64,000 bases of DNA from Pseudochelatococcus sp050946405 (GCF_050946405.1 NZ_JBMNUS010000006.1:196470-260469); one strand, 5' to 3'. Shown: positions 37,302 to 47,025, numbered from the stretch's first letter. A program made the numbers and translations. Notes: a model not told the origin generated them from the letters alone.

Positions 37302-38141
37302 CTATTTATCGGCGAGGTCATTCAGGATCTGATCCATGCTGCGGGCCGGCTCTGGGCAGCCGTCCGTCTGGACGATCTTCGCCGGAACGCCGGCGACGGT
37401 GGCGTTGGGCGGAACGGGGCGCAGCACGACGGAGCCGGCGGCGATTCGCGCGCCCGCGCCGATCTCGATATTGCCGAGTATTTTCGCGCCCGCGCCGATC
37501 AGCACGCCGCTGCGGACCTTCGGGTGCCGGTCGCCGCTTTCCTTGCCCGTGCCGCCGAGCGTGACTTCCTGCAAGATGGATACGTTGTCGTCGATCTCCG
37601 CCGTGGCGCCCACCACGAAGCCGGTGGCGTGATCGAGGAATATCCCGCGCCCGAAGCGCGCGGCGGGGTTGATGTCGGTCTGGAAAACCTCGGACGAGCG
37701 GCTCTGGAGATGCAGGGCGAAATCCTTGCGGCCCTGCTTCCATAACCAATGCGCGAGGCGGTGGGTGACGAGAGCGTGAAAACCCTTGAAATAGAGCACC
37801 GGCTCGATGATCCGCGTGCAGACGGGATCGCGGTCGATCACCGCCAGCGCGTCGGCGCGGATGGTGGTGCCGAGTTCCGGCTCGTCGGCTATCGCGGCCA
37901 GAAGGCCCTGGGTGATCAGTTCGCCCGGCAGCGTGGGATGGTTGAGACGCTGCCCGATCTTGTGGGCGAGGGCAGCCTCGAAGGAAGCATGGTTGAGGAT
38001 GGCGCCGGTCATGACGCCGCCCAGATACGGCTCATGCCGGATGACCGCCTCCGCCTCCCGCCGCAGCCGGAGCCATACGGGATCGGGAAGTTCGGGAGCG
38101 ATACCGGGAAGGCTACCGGTCAAGATTTGCTCGGAGATCAT
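37302..38141 (-). CDS. cysE: Serine O-acetyltransferase
   Basis: CysE acetylates serine with acetyl-CoA to give O-acetylserine, the carbon skeleton for cysteine. The 279-residue protein has the N-terminal helical SATase domain (DPVWLRLRREAEAVIRHEP) and a C-terminal hexapeptide beta-helix with DINPAARFGRGIFLDHATGFVVG (catalytic His-Asp area) and LQEVTLGGTGKESGDRHPK. The C-terminal tail needed for docking to cysteine synthase is present but ends ILNDLADK, without the classic terminal isoleucine. ATG 38141 has AGGAA upstream. Confidence 0.96.
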   Translation of the reverse strand: MISEQILTGSLPGIAPELPDPVWLRLRREAEAVIRHEPYLGGVMTGAILNHASFEAALAHKIGQRLNHPTLPGELITQGLLAAIADEPELGTTIRADALAVIDRDPVCTRIIEPVLYFKGFHALVTHRLAHWLWKQGRKDFALHLQSRSSEVFQTDINPAARFGRGIFLDHATGFVVGATAEIDDNVSILQEVTLGGTGKESGDRHPKVRSGVLIGAGAKILGNIEIGAGARIAAGSVVLRPVPPNATVAGVPAKIVQTDGCPEPARSMDQILNDLADK

Positions 38142-38421
38142 TGCGGGATTCCTGAAAGTCCAACAGCGGGCCAGATTCGCGGATGAGCATCGGCGACGTC
38201 ATCGACAGCGACAGTTCCGGTCCGACCAGAGCATGGTTCTCATTTCCTCTCCCGAGGCACTTTCGTGCCGCATGCGCCGCCGGCGCGCAAACCCGGCCTT
38301 GTCCGGCATCATGGCTTCAGCCCGACACTTTGGAACATCTATTAGAGAAAAAACAGCCCGAACGCCACCGCGTTGCAGGCAAACGCCCCATGTTCGTGCG
38401 AAAGGAAGGGGCTGACCGCCT

Positions 38422-39582
38422 CTAGCCGGCCTGATAGCCGCCCAGCAGGAGCACGAGGCCCGCGACCGCGACGATGGCGCCGGCCAGCACTTCCAGCACC
38501 GCGACCGCCCGCGCGCCGCCGCGGCCGCCGCCGCCCGCGAGCCGCACCGCCAGGCGCTTGCCGTAGACCGCAAGACACGCCAGCGCGCCGACGGTGATGA
38601 ACGTGCCCAGCGCCATGGCGAGGGTCGCGGCGACGCCCGCCGCGAACTCCCGTTGCGACAGGGCGAAGACCAGAATGATGATCGCGCCCGTGCAAGGGCG
38701 CAAGCCGGCGGAGAACGTCACCGCCGCCATCTCGCGGAACGTCCCGAGCCGCCCCACTTCCTCGGGCGTCGGCAGATGCGCGTGGTCGCGGCAGGCGAAG
38801 ACGCCGCATGAAGGGTCGGCGCAGCGCGCCGCGTCCTGCGCGGCAGGGGCGACGGCTTCCTCCGCCCGGAAGCGGCCGGAAGCCGCGGCCTGCGCCGGCC
38901 GGAAAGACAGGCCGCCGAAAGGATCGGCCGCCGGCGGCGGCTGGAAGACCGTTATCAGCCGCGCCGCCTTGCGCCACAGGACGGCGAGCCCGACGAGCGC
39001 CACCAGCGCGAAGCTTCCCAGCTCGATCGCGCGCGCGGAAGCGTTGATGGCGCTCGTGGACGCATCGAGCGCGACGGCGAGCACGCCGACGATGACGATG
39101 GCGGACAACGCCTGCAACAGCGATGACGCCAGCGCGATCATCAGTCCGCGCCCGAGGGACCGCCGCCCGTCGGCGACGAGATAGCCCGAGATCACGGCCT
39201 TGCCGTGCCCCGGCCCGGCCGCGTGAAAGACGCCGTAGGCGAAACCCAGCGCGATCAGCGTCCACAACGCGGAAATGCCGCCCGCCGCGTCGGGCGAGGG
39301 AGCGGCGAAAGCCTGCAAGGCACCCACCATCCGGGTGTAGAAGACCGATTGCACGGCGACGATCGTACCGCCGATGCCGGTGGGAGCGGGCGCGGTTTCC
39401 CGCAGGCCGGCGGAGAAGGGATGGCGCTGCGGCGTGCTTTCCGGCGGCGTGAACCATGCCCCGGAGATCAGGGCGTAGAGGCCCGCGACCAGAGCGAGCG
39501 CCGCGATGGCTACCGCGGCGCGGCGCGCGAGCGCGAACAGCCTGGCACGGGCGCTGCGGGCCGCAAGGATCGTATCGCTCAC
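38422..39582 (-). CDS. NicO/RcnA-type nickel-cobalt transporter
   Basis: The 386-residue membrane protein carries the NicO signature FHAAGPGHGKAVISGYL in its second helix and SAGLRPCTGAIIILVFAL in the second half. A cytoplasmic loop of about 90 residues between the halves contains cysteines and histidines (CADPSCGVFACRDHAH) that could sense metal. Relatives export Ni/Co (RcnA) or import Ni; direction is not readable. It starts at GTG 39582 behind a perfect AGGAGG. The DUF1007 gene 103 bases upstream is the usual partner. Confidence 0.9.
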   Translation of the reverse strand: MSDTILAARSARARLFALARRAAVAIAALALVAGLYALISGAWFTPPESTPQRHPFSAGLRETAPAPTGIGGTIVAVQSVFYTRMVGALQAFAAPSPDAAGGISALWTLIALGFAYGVFHAAGPGHGKAVISGYLVADGRRSLGRGLMIALASSLLQALSAIVIVGVLAVALDASTSAINASARAIELGSFALVALVGLAVLWRKAARLITVFQPPPAADPFGGLSFRPAQAAASGRFRAEEAVAPAAQDAARCADPSCGVFACRDHAHLPTPEEVGRLGTFREMAAVTFSAGLRPCTGAIIILVFALSQREFAAGVAATLAMALGTFITVGALACLAVYGKRLAVRLAGGGGRGGARAVAVLEVLAGAIVAVAGLVLLLGGYQAG

Positions 39583-39685
39583 CGAAACCTCCTGTCGGCC
39601 GCCTGTGTCCGGCGCCGGGAAGCATGCTTGCGGCGCGCCTGATTCGCGGAACGCGTCATTTCCGATCGCATCATTCCTGATTACA

Positions 39686-40396
39686 TCATGGGCAAGCGAC
39701 GACCGCGCGCGTGGCGAAATCCTGCCCGAAGGACGAGGCGGCCGTCAAGGCGTTGAAAAAAGCTTCCGAAAGATCGTCCTGCGCGTTGAAATCCTGTTGC
39801 TTCGGCCGCGTGATCGTGATCGCGCAGTCGCCGGCGGTGCCCGCGGTCGTGGCGGCGTCGGCGCCGGGGGCGAAGACGAACGACACGAAATAGGTCGGGT
39901 CGTAGATCTCCAGCGCCAGCGCCCGCCCGGCCGCGACCGCCGGTTCGACGGGAAGCGTGAAGTGCAGCACGAGCGATCCGTCGACAAGTTCGAGGGAGGG
40001 ATCGCTCGCGCGGGTGAAGGCGATGGACTTGCCGTTCGCTTTCACCTTGGTGAAGAAGTCGAATTCGTACAATCCCTCGATGTTGGAGCGCGCGAGATCC
40101 GCCATTTCCGCCGCGTCGGGCTTGCCGTCGCCGTCGGCGTCGAGCCCTTGCGTGGCGTATTGCGAATAGGCGGGATCGAACGTCCAGCTATGGCGCACGG
40201 CCGTCAGCTTGTCCTGCGCGAATACGAGCTGCGTCCGCGCCGTGACCCATACGTGCGGATGCGCCGCGGCTTCCGGCGGGGCCATCGCGGCGGCGACCGC
40301 CCACACGGCGAATGCCCGGGCGGCGAAAGCGCGGACCGCGGCGATCCGCGCAATAGTGGTGAAGGTCGGCCGCCGTTGTGTCCCGTTCCCGATCAT
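39686..40396 (-). CDS. DUF1007 family periplasmic protein (NicO partner)
   Basis: About 236 residues with an N-terminal signal-like segment (ARAFAVWAVAAAMAPPEAAA) followed by HPHVWV, the histidine pair at the mature N-terminus that defines DUF1007 and could bind Ni or Co. WTFDPAYSQYATQGLDADGDGKPDAAE contains an EF-hand-like acidic loop. DUF1007 genes accompany NicO transporters widely, so a role in periplasmic metal handling is likely. ATG 40396 is chosen over the start at 40435 because it keeps the signal peptide compact. Confidence 0.87.
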   Translation of the reverse strand: MIGNGTQRRPTFTTIARIAAVRAFAARAFAVWAVAAAMAPPEAAAHPHVWVTARTQLVFAQDKLTAVRHSWTFDPAYSQYATQGLDADGDGKPDAAEMADLARSNIEGLYEFDFFTKVKANGKSIAFTRASDPSLELVDGSLVLHFTLPVEPAVAAGRALALEIYDPTYFVSFVFAPGADAATTAGTAGDCAITITRPKQQDFNAQDDLSEAFFNALTAASSFGQDFATRAVVACP

Positions 40397-40679
40397 CGAT
40401 GCCTGTCGTTCTCTATGGCGACGGGGAGCGCACATCGCCTGCCGTTTCCGCCGCGCCTTTCACGCTGCCGTCCGTATGCGGCACCCGTATGGCGAAGCGC
40501 GGTCGCCGGTCAATCCCGCCGAATGTCGCCGCCGGCCCTAATTGGGGAGGAGAACCCGAAAAGTCGCCCCGAACAGCGTGGCGGCGCTGGATTTTTGCCG
40601 GACATCGGTTCTATAAATTCTGATGGAATTGCATGTGCGGCGGCCGGCGTGCGGCCGGCGCGCGGCTGGAGACGATACG

Positions 40680-41765
40680 ATGCATGACAGATTGCTGCCT
40701 TCGATTTCCCTGCGCGCGCCGGCGGGCCGTGTTCGTCGCGCCGTCCTCGCGGCGCTGTCAGCGGTTGCGCTGGCCGTTTCGCTGCCGGGCACGGTCCTTG
40801 CGGCGGAACTCGAGGCCATCGCCATTCTCGCGCCGGAGGCGGCGACGGATTTCGGCTGGAATCAGCAGGGTGTCGCGGCGGCGAGGGCGGCCGGGGCCGC
40901 GGCGGGCGTCAAGGTGCTGGTTGCCGAAAACCTCGGTTATGGCGACGTGCGCCCGGTTCTGCGGGAACTGGCGGAAGACGGCGCCGGCCTGCTGATCGCG
41001 CATGCGAGCGGCTACAACACGGCGGCGCCGGAAGTCGGCGCGGAGCTGTCCGTGCCGGTGGCGATCACCGACCGGCCCGACGCCCGCGCGCCCGGCAAGG
41101 TCGCCGATTACACGGCGAGCGGCCATGAGGGCGCCTATCTCGCCGGGCGGCTCGCGGCGAAGCTCACGCGCACCGGCATCCTCGGCATCGTGACGTCCGG
41201 CGAGCCGCCGGGATGGAACAGCCAGTCGGCCGCCTTCATCGAGGGCGCGCGGGCGGAAAAGCCCGATGTCGTCATCCGCTATTCGGTCATCGGCCCGGCC
41301 GCCTACAGCGACGCCGCCGGCGCGCGCCGCGTGACGGAAACGGTGATCGCCGCGGGCGCGGACATCATTCTGGGGCAGGGCAACGGGTCGAGCTTCGGCA
41401 TGCTCGCCGCCGTCGAGGCGGGCAGGGCGGTCGACGGCGGCAAGGTCTTCTTCATAGACGTGATCGGCGACAAGTCGAGCATCGACAAGGGCCATCTTCT
41501 CTCCTCGGTGATCTGGAACCTGGAGCCCGTGTTCGCGACGATGATCGCGGACGTGAAAGCCGGGCGCTTCGGCGAGCGCAATTACGGCATCAGTCTCGCC
41601 GACGGCTCGGTGTCGCTGCTGAAGACGCCGCATGTTCCCGATGCGGTCTGGCAGGAGGTCGAGGCCATCCGCCGGGAAATCGTTGATGGTGCGATCGTCG
41701 TGAAGCCCGTTTTCGACGCCGCGTCCGTTCATGCGCTGGTGAACGCCGCCGGCAAGCGGCCCTGA
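40680..41765 (+). CDS. BMP-family substrate-binding protein of a nucleoside ABC importer
   Basis: The 361-residue protein has a Sec signal peptide (RRAVLAALSAVALAVSLPG, cleavage near VLAAE) and a two-lobed BMP/PnrA fold: DFGWNQQGVAAARAAG at the ligand pocket, LIAHASGYN, GHEGAYLAGRLAA and GQGNGSSFGML are family phrases. PnrA-type proteins bind purine nucleosides; the permeases downstream support this. ATG 40680 with GGAGA upstream is preferred to the frame start at 40623. Confidence 0.9.
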   Translation: MHDRLLPSISLRAPAGRVRRAVLAALSAVALAVSLPGTVLAAELEAIAILAPEAATDFGWNQQGVAAARAAGAAAGVKVLVAENLGYGDVRPVLRELAEDGAGLLIAHASGYNTAAPEVGAELSVPVAITDRPDARAPGKVADYTASGHEGAYLAGRLAAKLTRTGILGIVTSGEPPGWNSQSAAFIEGARAEKPDVVIRYSVIGPAAYSDAAGARRVTETVIAAGADIILGQGNGSSFGMLAAVEAGRAVDGGKVFFIDVIGDKSSIDKGHLLSSVIWNLEPVFATMIADVKAGRFGERNYGISLADGSVSLLKTPHVPDAVWQEVEAIRREIVDGAIVVKPVFDAASVHALVNAAGKRP

Positions 41766-41771
41766 CGCGGC

Positions 41772-43334
41772 ATGAACGCACCGTGTCCGGCCGTCGCGCT
41801 CGCCGGCATCGGGAAATCCTATCCCGGCGTATGCGCGCTCGCGGGCGTCGATCTCGCGCTGTGGCCGGGCGAGGTGCATGTGCTGCTGGGCGAGAACGGC
41901 GCGGGCAAATCCACGCTCGCCGCCATTCTTTCCGGCATGCGGCAGCCGGATGCGGGTGAAATCCGCATCGACGGCGTGCCGCGCCGCATCGGCTCGCCGC
42001 GCGAGGCGCTGCGGCGCGGCATCGGCACCGTCTTCCAGCACGCGCAGCTCGTGCCGACCCTCAGCCTCGTCGAGAATGCGGCGCTCGGCGGGCCGTGGTG
42101 GCGCCCGGTCGACCGGCGCGGCCTCGCCGCGCGCCTGCAAGCCGCCGCGCGGCTCGTGGACCCGCATTTCGCGCTCGATACCGGCCGGTTGGCCGGATCG
42201 CTGACGCCGGGCGAGCGCCAGCGCGTGGAAATCGCGCGGGCGCTGATGCGCGGCAGCCGGGTGCTGATGCTGGACGAGCCGACGGCGATGCTCTCGCCGC
42301 AGGAGGTGGCGAAGCTGGGCGAACTGATGCGCCGGCTGGCGGCACAGGGCCTCGCCGTCGGCTTCGTCACCCACAAGCTCGACGAGGCGCGCGATTTCGG
42401 CGACCGCATCACCATTCTGCGCCGGGGCCGCAAGGTGGCGGAGATCGCGCCGCTGCCGGCCGGCGACTGGCGTCGGGAGACGGCGCGCGACAGGCTCGTG
42501 CGGCTGATGTTCGACGCCGACGAGGCGGGGGCGCCCGAAGACGCGCCGGCGCCCGGTTCATCGCTGTCGTCCGTGCCGGTGTTGCGGGTGGAGGGGCTTG
42601 CCGCCGACGATCCCGTGATGCCGCTCGCCGGCATCGATCTGGCTCTGGCGGCGGGGGAAATTCTCGGCATCGCCGGCATCGAGGGCAACGGCCAGCGCCA
42701 GCTTGCCGAGGCGCTGGCCGGCCAGCGGCCGGCGACCGCCGGCACCGTGACGCTCGACGGCGCGCCGCTCGGACGCCTCAACGCCGGCGGGCGTTACCGG
42801 CGCGGATTGCGCCATGTCAGCGACGACCGGCTGGGCGAGGGAAGCGTCGGCGCGCTGTCGGTGGCGCTCAACCTGCTGCTGAAGCGCATCGGCGATGCGC
42901 CGTTCTGGCGCGGCGGCGTGGCGCGCCCCGCCGCCATCGCGGCGCATGCGCGCGCGGCCATCGCCGCCTTCGACATCCGAACCCCCGGCCCGCATGCGCC
43001 GGTCGGCACGCTTTCGGGCGGCAATGTCCAGAAGGTCGTGCTGGCGCGCGAACTGGCGGGCGGCGCGCGCGCCATCGTCTTCGCCAATCCGACCCACGGT
43101 CTCGACCTGCGCGCCACGGCGGCGACGCGCCGCCGTATCCGCGAGGCGGCGGCGGCGGGGCTTGCCGTGCTGCTGATCTCGACCGACCTCGACGAATTGC
43201 TGGAACTGGCGCACGCGATCGCCGTGATGCGCGGCGGGCGGATCGTGGCGCGGCTCGCCAACGGCGAGGGCGCGCGCGAGCGGGTGGGCGCGCTCCTCAG
43301 CGACAGGGGCGGCGGAACGGAGCGCGCGGCATGA
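41772..43334 (+). CDS. Nucleoside ABC importer double ATPase (YufO/NupA-like)
   Basis: The 520-residue protein has two ABC domains in one chain. The first is intact (GENGAGKST, signature LTPGERQR, LMLDEPTAMLS). The second has a degenerate Walker A (GIEGNGQRQ, no Lys-Ser/Thr) and Walker B (IVFANPTHGLD) but a good signature LSGGNVQK, the usual asymmetry in nucleoside and sugar importers. It starts six bases after the binding-protein stop, and its own stop overlaps the next start (ATGA). Confidence 0.93.
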   Translation: MNAPCPAVALAGIGKSYPGVCALAGVDLALWPGEVHVLLGENGAGKSTLAAILSGMRQPDAGEIRIDGVPRRIGSPREALRRGIGTVFQHAQLVPTLSLVENAALGGPWWRPVDRRGLAARLQAAARLVDPHFALDTGRLAGSLTPGERQRVEIARALMRGSRVLMLDEPTAMLSPQEVAKLGELMRRLAAQGLAVGFVTHKLDEARDFGDRITILRRGRKVAEIAPLPAGDWRRETARDRLVRLMFDADEAGAPEDAPAPGSSLSSVPVLRVEGLAADDPVMPLAGIDLALAAGEILGIAGIEGNGQRQLAEALAGQRPATAGTVTLDGAPLGRLNAGGRYRRGLRHVSDDRLGEGSVGALSVALNLLLKRIGDAPFWRGGVARPAAIAAHARAAIAAFDIRTPGPHAPVGTLSGGNVQKVVLARELAGGARAIVFANPTHGLDLRATAATRRRIREAAAAGLAVLLISTDLDELLELAHAIAVMRGGRIVARLANGEGARERVGALLSDRGGGTERAA

Positions 43335-44410
43335 GGCGCTTCGTGCTTGTGGTGGCGGGGCCGCTCGCGCTCGCCTTCGTGCTGACGGCGCTGCTGCTCT
43401 ATCTGCTCGGCGTCGATCCGCCCGGCTATTTCGCGCAGGTGCTGCGGCGCGGGCTGCTCTCGCCCTCCGGCTTGCAGGCGTCGGTCACGCGCATGGCGCC
43501 GCTGCTGCTGGTGGCGGCGAGCCTCATCGTGGCTTTCCGGGCCGGCGTCTGGAATCTCGGCGGCGACGGCCAGTTTCTGCTCGCCGCCGTCTGCGTGGCG
43601 GCGGCCGCGCCGTCGCTTGCCGCCGCGCTGCCGCTCTGGCTCGCCTGGCTCGCCAGCTTCCTGCTGGCCGCCGCCGTGGGCGCGGCATGGGCGGTGCTGC
43701 CGGCGCTGCTGCGGGCCTTTCGCGGCGTCAACGAGATCATCTCGACGCTGATGATGAGCCTTCTCGGCGCATCCCTCGTCAACCTGCTGATCAAGCTCGC
43801 CTTTCGCGATCCGACCACGACCGTGCCGCAGACGGTGACGCTGCCGGTCGCCGATCGCTTGCCGCGCCTGATGGACACCACCGTTTCCGGCGGCGTGATC
43901 ATCGGTGTCGTGGCGGTGCTCGCCGTCCACTGGCTGATGGCGGCGACGGCTTTCGGGCTGCGGCTGCGGGTGGTGGGCGCCAATCCGCGGGCGGCCGCCC
44001 ACGCGGGGCTCGACGTGCCGCTGCTGACGCTGGCGGCCTTTGGGCTGTCGGCGGCGCTGGCGGGGCTCGCGGGGGCGGTGGAGGTGCTGGGCGTCGCCGG
44101 CAACGTGCGGGCGGACTGGAACCCGGCCTACGGCCTTGCCGTGGTGCCGCTGGTGTTTCTGGCGCGCTTCAACGGCTTCGCGACCATTCTGTTTGTGTTT
44201 CTGTTCTCGGTGCTGTCGATCGGCGGCGAGAGCGCCGCGCGCCGTTTCGGCGTGCCCAATTTCGTCACGCTGCTGATCGTCGCCATCCTGCTCGTCGCGC
44301 TGGCGCTGGGCGAGATGGTGGAACAGCGGGCGGCGAGGCATGCGGCGGCAAGACGGGCGGCGGCAAGACGGGCGGCGGCAAGACGGGGCGTCGGGGGGCT
44401 CGCGGCGTGA
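43331..44410 (+). CDS. Nucleoside ABC importer permease 1 (YufP/NupB-like)
   Basis: A 359-residue permease with about eight to ten helices and the family phrases VWNLGGDGQFLLAAV and FRGVNEIISTLMMSLLGASLVNLL. It forms one half of the channel. Its C-terminus is an unusual basic tail, RAARHAAARRAAARRAAARR, encoded by three 15-bp repeats and absent from the family core. Starts with ATGA overlap on the ATPase and ends with GTGA overlap on the next permease. Confidence 0.92.
   Translation: MRRFVLVVAGPLALAFVLTALLLYLLGVDPPGYFAQVLRRGLLSPSGLQASVTRMAPLLLVAASLIVAFRAGVWNLGGDGQFLLAAVCVAAAAPSLAAALPLWLAWLASFLLAAAVGAAWAVLPALLRAFRGVNEIISTLMMSLLGASLVNLLIKLAFRDPTTTVPQTVTLPVADRLPRLMDTTVSGGVIIGVVAVLAVHWLMAATAFGLRLRVVGANPRAAAHAGLDVPLLTLAAFGLSAALAGLAGAVEVLGVAGNVRADWNPAYGLAVVPLVFLARFNGFATILFVFLFSVLSIGGESAARRFGVPNFVTLLIVAILLVALALGEMVEQRAARHAAARRAAARRAAARRGVGGLAA
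44342..44386 (+). repeat. Three perfect 15-bp repeats at the 3' end of permease 1
   Basis: GCGGCGGCAAGACGG is repeated three times without change (44342-44356, 44357-44371, 44372-44386), adding five basic/Ala residues per unit to the cytoplasmic tail. Confidence 0.92.
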
Positions 44411-45357
44411 GCGGCGGCCTGCTGACCGAAGCCTTTCTGACGGCGCTGCTCACCGGGGCGGTGACGGCCGGCGTGCCGCTGCTGCTGGCCGGGCTCGGCG
44501 AGCAGATGTCGCAGAAGGCGGGCGTGCTCAACATCGGTCTCGAAGGCATGATGCTGGCGGGCGCCTACGCGGGCTTCATCGTCACGCTGCATATGGGCGC
44601 TTCCCCCTGGGGCGCGGCGGCGGGCCTCGGCGCCGCGCTCGGCGCGGGGCTGCTGGCCGGCGCCGTCATGGCCGGGCTCGCCGTGCGGCTCGGCCTCAAC
44701 CAGATCGTCATCGGCATCGCGCTGCTGCTGGGGCTGGAGGGGCTGACGGCGATCCTGCATCATCTGAGTTTCGCGCAGTCCTATCCCCGCCTGCCGGCCG
44801 CCGCGTCGTGGGCGGCGCCGGGGCTGGCGCATCTGCCGCTGATCGGCCCGGCCGTCTTCGACAGGCCGCCGATGGTGCATGTCGCGCTGCTGCTCGTGCC
44901 CCTCTGCGCGGCGCTCTATCGCTTGACGCACGCGGGGCTTGCCCTGCGCGCGGCCGGCGACGGCCCGCGCGCGCTCGACGCTGCAGGCGGGAACGTGCGG
45001 CGCGTGCGCACGGTCGCCGTGCTGGCGGCGGGCGCGCTGGCCGGGCTCGGCGGCGGGTTCATGGCCATCGTCGGCGCGGGCGTCTTCGTGCCGTTCATGA
45101 CGAACGGCGCGGGTTTCATCGCCATCGTGCTGGCGATGCTCGCGCGCGGCCGGCCCCTGCTGGTGCTGGCGGGGGCGCTGCTGTTCGGCGGTTGCCTCTC
45201 GGCGGCCACGGCCTTGCAGGTGGCGGGCGTCGATGCGCCGACCGATATCGTGCAGATGCTGCCCTTCGCCGCCGTGCTGCTGGTACTGGCGCTGTTCGGG
45301 CGCAGGGGCGCGCTGCCGGCGGCGCTCGGCGAAACCTGGGATCGCGAAAGAACGTGA
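44407..45357 (+). CDS. Nucleoside ABC importer permease 2 (YufQ/NupC-like)
   Basis: A 316-residue permease with about nine helices and the family phrases MSQKAGVLNIGLEGMMLAGAY and AAGDGPRALDAAGGNVRRVRTVAV. It pairs with permease 1 in the importer. GTG 44407 overlaps the preceding stop (GTGA). It closes the four-gene operon; no nucleoside-degrading enzyme is adjacent. Confidence 0.92.
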   Translation: MSGGLLTEAFLTALLTGAVTAGVPLLLAGLGEQMSQKAGVLNIGLEGMMLAGAYAGFIVTLHMGASPWGAAAGLGAALGAGLLAGAVMAGLAVRLGLNQIVIGIALLLGLEGLTAILHHLSFAQSYPRLPAAASWAAPGLAHLPLIGPAVFDRPPMVHVALLLVPLCAALYRLTHAGLALRAAGDGPRALDAAGGNVRRVRTVAVLAAGALAGLGGGFMAIVGAGVFVPFMTNGAGFIAIVLAMLARGRPLLVLAGALLFGGCLSAATALQVAGVDAPTDIVQMLPFAAVLLVLALFGRRGALPAALGETWDRERT

Positions 45358-45635
45358 GTCGGCAGCCTTCTCCGCGCCTCGCCCGGCCGCCCGCGGCTGC
45401 GCCTGCAACAGTCCGTCACCGTCGCCGGCTTTGCGCCGTATGGCCGCAATCCGCGCCTGAACCATGTAGAATATATCAAAAATGATGTCTGACACATATA
45501 TATTGTGTTTTTTGGCTTGACAGCGACGTCGTTTTATTTCCTTGAGAATGCACAAACGATGCGCATGATGTGCCCTTATTGTCGCCAAATGCACATTTCA
45601 CCATCAGATGCATTAAATTTTCCGCAGGAGTCACG

Positions 45636-46901
45636 ATGTCTCACCACAGCCTTCTCGATCTCGCCCTCGTCCGTCTCGACGAAGCCGCCAGCCACCTGCA
45701 AGTGGACCCTGACGTGATCGAGAAGCTGAAATATCCGCGCGAGACGACCAAGGTCCGCCTGATGATTCGCATGGACGACGGTTCGCGCAAGTCGTTTCTC
45801 GCCTGGCGCTGCCGCTACGACGACACGCGGGGGCCGACGAAGGGCGGCATTCGCTTCCACCCCGATTCCAACGAGGACGAGGTGGAGACGCTCGCCTTCT
45901 GGATGACGTTCAAGTGCGCCGTCATGAACCTGCCCTACGGCGGCGGCAAGGGCGCGGTCAGCGTCGATCCGCGCAAGCTGTCCAAGGCGGAGCTGGAGCG
46001 CCTGTCCCGTTCCTACATCCAGGCGTTCGCCCGCATCGTCGGGCCCGACCGGGACATTCCGGCACCCGACGTCTACACGAACTCGATGATCATGGGCTGG
46101 ATGGCCGACGAGTATTCGCAGATCGTCGGTCAGGCGTCCCCGGCCGTCATCACCGGCAAGCCGATCGCGCTCGGCGGCTCGGTGGGGCGCGAGGATGCGA
46201 CGGCGCGCGGCGGTTATTATCTGGTGCGCGATCTCGCCGTCCAGCTCGGGCTGGAAGGGCGCACCCGCGTCGCCGTCCAGGGCTTCGGCAATGCCGGCCA
46301 GTTCATCGCGTCGCTGCTGGCCGCAGACGGCAACCTGATCGTGGCGGTTTCGGATTCCTCCGGCGCGGTCTATTCGCCCGATGGCCTCGACGTCGATCTG
46401 CTGATCCGCACGAAGGCGGCGGGCAAGTCCGTGGCTTCCACCGCCGGGACCGCCGGGCATCAGCTTCTGGCGGCGGAAGAGCTCGTCTCGGTGGACACCG
46501 ACCTGCTCGTGCCTGCCGCGCTGGAGAGCATGATCCACGAGGGCAACGCCGAAAGCATCAAGGCCAAGGTCATTCTGGAACTGGCCAACGGCCCCGTGAC
46601 GCCCGAGGCGGACGCCATTCTCGCGGCGAAGAAGGTGACGGTGCTGCCGGACATTCTGGCCAACGCCGGCGGCGTCACCGTCTCCTATTTCGAGTGGGTG
46701 CAGAACAGGCAGGGCTACGCCTGGACGCTCGACGAGGTGCACGAGCGGCTGCGCACGATCATGGTGCGGGAAGGCCGGGCCATCTGGGAGATCGCGCGTG
46801 AGCGCGGCGTCACCTGGCGCACGGCGGCCTACATCCACGCCCTTTCCCGCCTCGCCGCCGCCATCGAGGCGCACGGCACGCAGCCCTTCTTCGCGAGCTG
46901 A
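45636..46901 (+). CDS. Glutamate dehydrogenase (Glu/Leu/Phe/Val family)
   Basis: The 421-residue enzyme interconverts glutamate and 2-oxoglutarate plus ammonia. Substrate-binding and catalytic lysines lie in GPTKGGIRFHP and LPYGGGKGAV, the catalytic Asp in GPDRDIPAPDVYTN, the dinucleotide fold in VAVQGFGNAGQF, and the Ser of VTVSYFEW fits glutamate rather than leucine specificity. Acidic residues after the second coenzyme strand (AVSDSSG) would favour NAD. ATG 45636 has GCAGGAG upstream. A TTGACA word at 45517-45522 may be part of its promoter. A strong terminator follows. Confidence 0.93.
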   Translation: MSHHSLLDLALVRLDEAASHLQVDPDVIEKLKYPRETTKVRLMIRMDDGSRKSFLAWRCRYDDTRGPTKGGIRFHPDSNEDEVETLAFWMTFKCAVMNLPYGGGKGAVSVDPRKLSKAELERLSRSYIQAFARIVGPDRDIPAPDVYTNSMIMGWMADEYSQIVGQASPAVITGKPIALGGSVGREDATARGGYYLVRDLAVQLGLEGRTRVAVQGFGNAGQFIASLLAADGNLIVAVSDSSGAVYSPDGLDVDLLIRTKAAGKSVASTAGTAGHQLLAAEELVSVDTDLLVPAALESMIHEGNAESIKAKVILELANGPVTPEADAILAAKKVTVLPDILANAGGVTVSYFEWVQNRQGYAWTLDEVHERLRTIMVREGRAIWEIARERGVTWRTAAYIHALSRLAAAIEAHGTQPFFAS

Positions 46902-46909
46902 CGCGTTTT

Positions 46910-46935
46910 CCGATCGGACGGAAACGTCCGATCGG
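46910..46935. repeat. Perfect inverted repeat after glutamate dehydrogenase
   Basis: CCGATCGGACG-GAAA-CGTCCGATCGG is an 11-bp perfect stem with a stable GAAA tetraloop, nine bases beyond the stop. It lacks a T-run and resembles REP-type elements more than a terminator. Confidence 0.65.
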
Positions 46936-46965
46936 CCAGAGTTTCCTTCAGGGAAAAAATGGCAG

Positions 46966-47008
46966 AGCCTTTTCCGATTTCGCGAAATCGGAAAAGGCTT
47001 GTTTTTTC
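46966..47008 (+). terminator. Rho-independent terminator
   Basis: AGCCTTTTCCGATTT (46966-46980) pairs perfectly with AAATCGGAAAAGGCT (46985-46999) around CGCG and is followed by TGTTTTTTC. It ends the glutamate dehydrogenase transcript and separates it from the convergent orphan gene. Confidence 0.9.
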
Positions 47009-47025
47009 GAGCGAATGCCGATTAT

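Noticed and set aside
39583..39685. A cobalamin or Ni/Co riboswitch before the NicO gene
   Set aside because: The gap is about 100 bases and lacks a recognisable B12-box or NiCo core.
46910..46935. Reading the GAAA-loop inverted repeat as the glutamate dehydrogenase terminator
   Set aside because: No T-run follows; the real terminator with a T-run is at 46966-47008.
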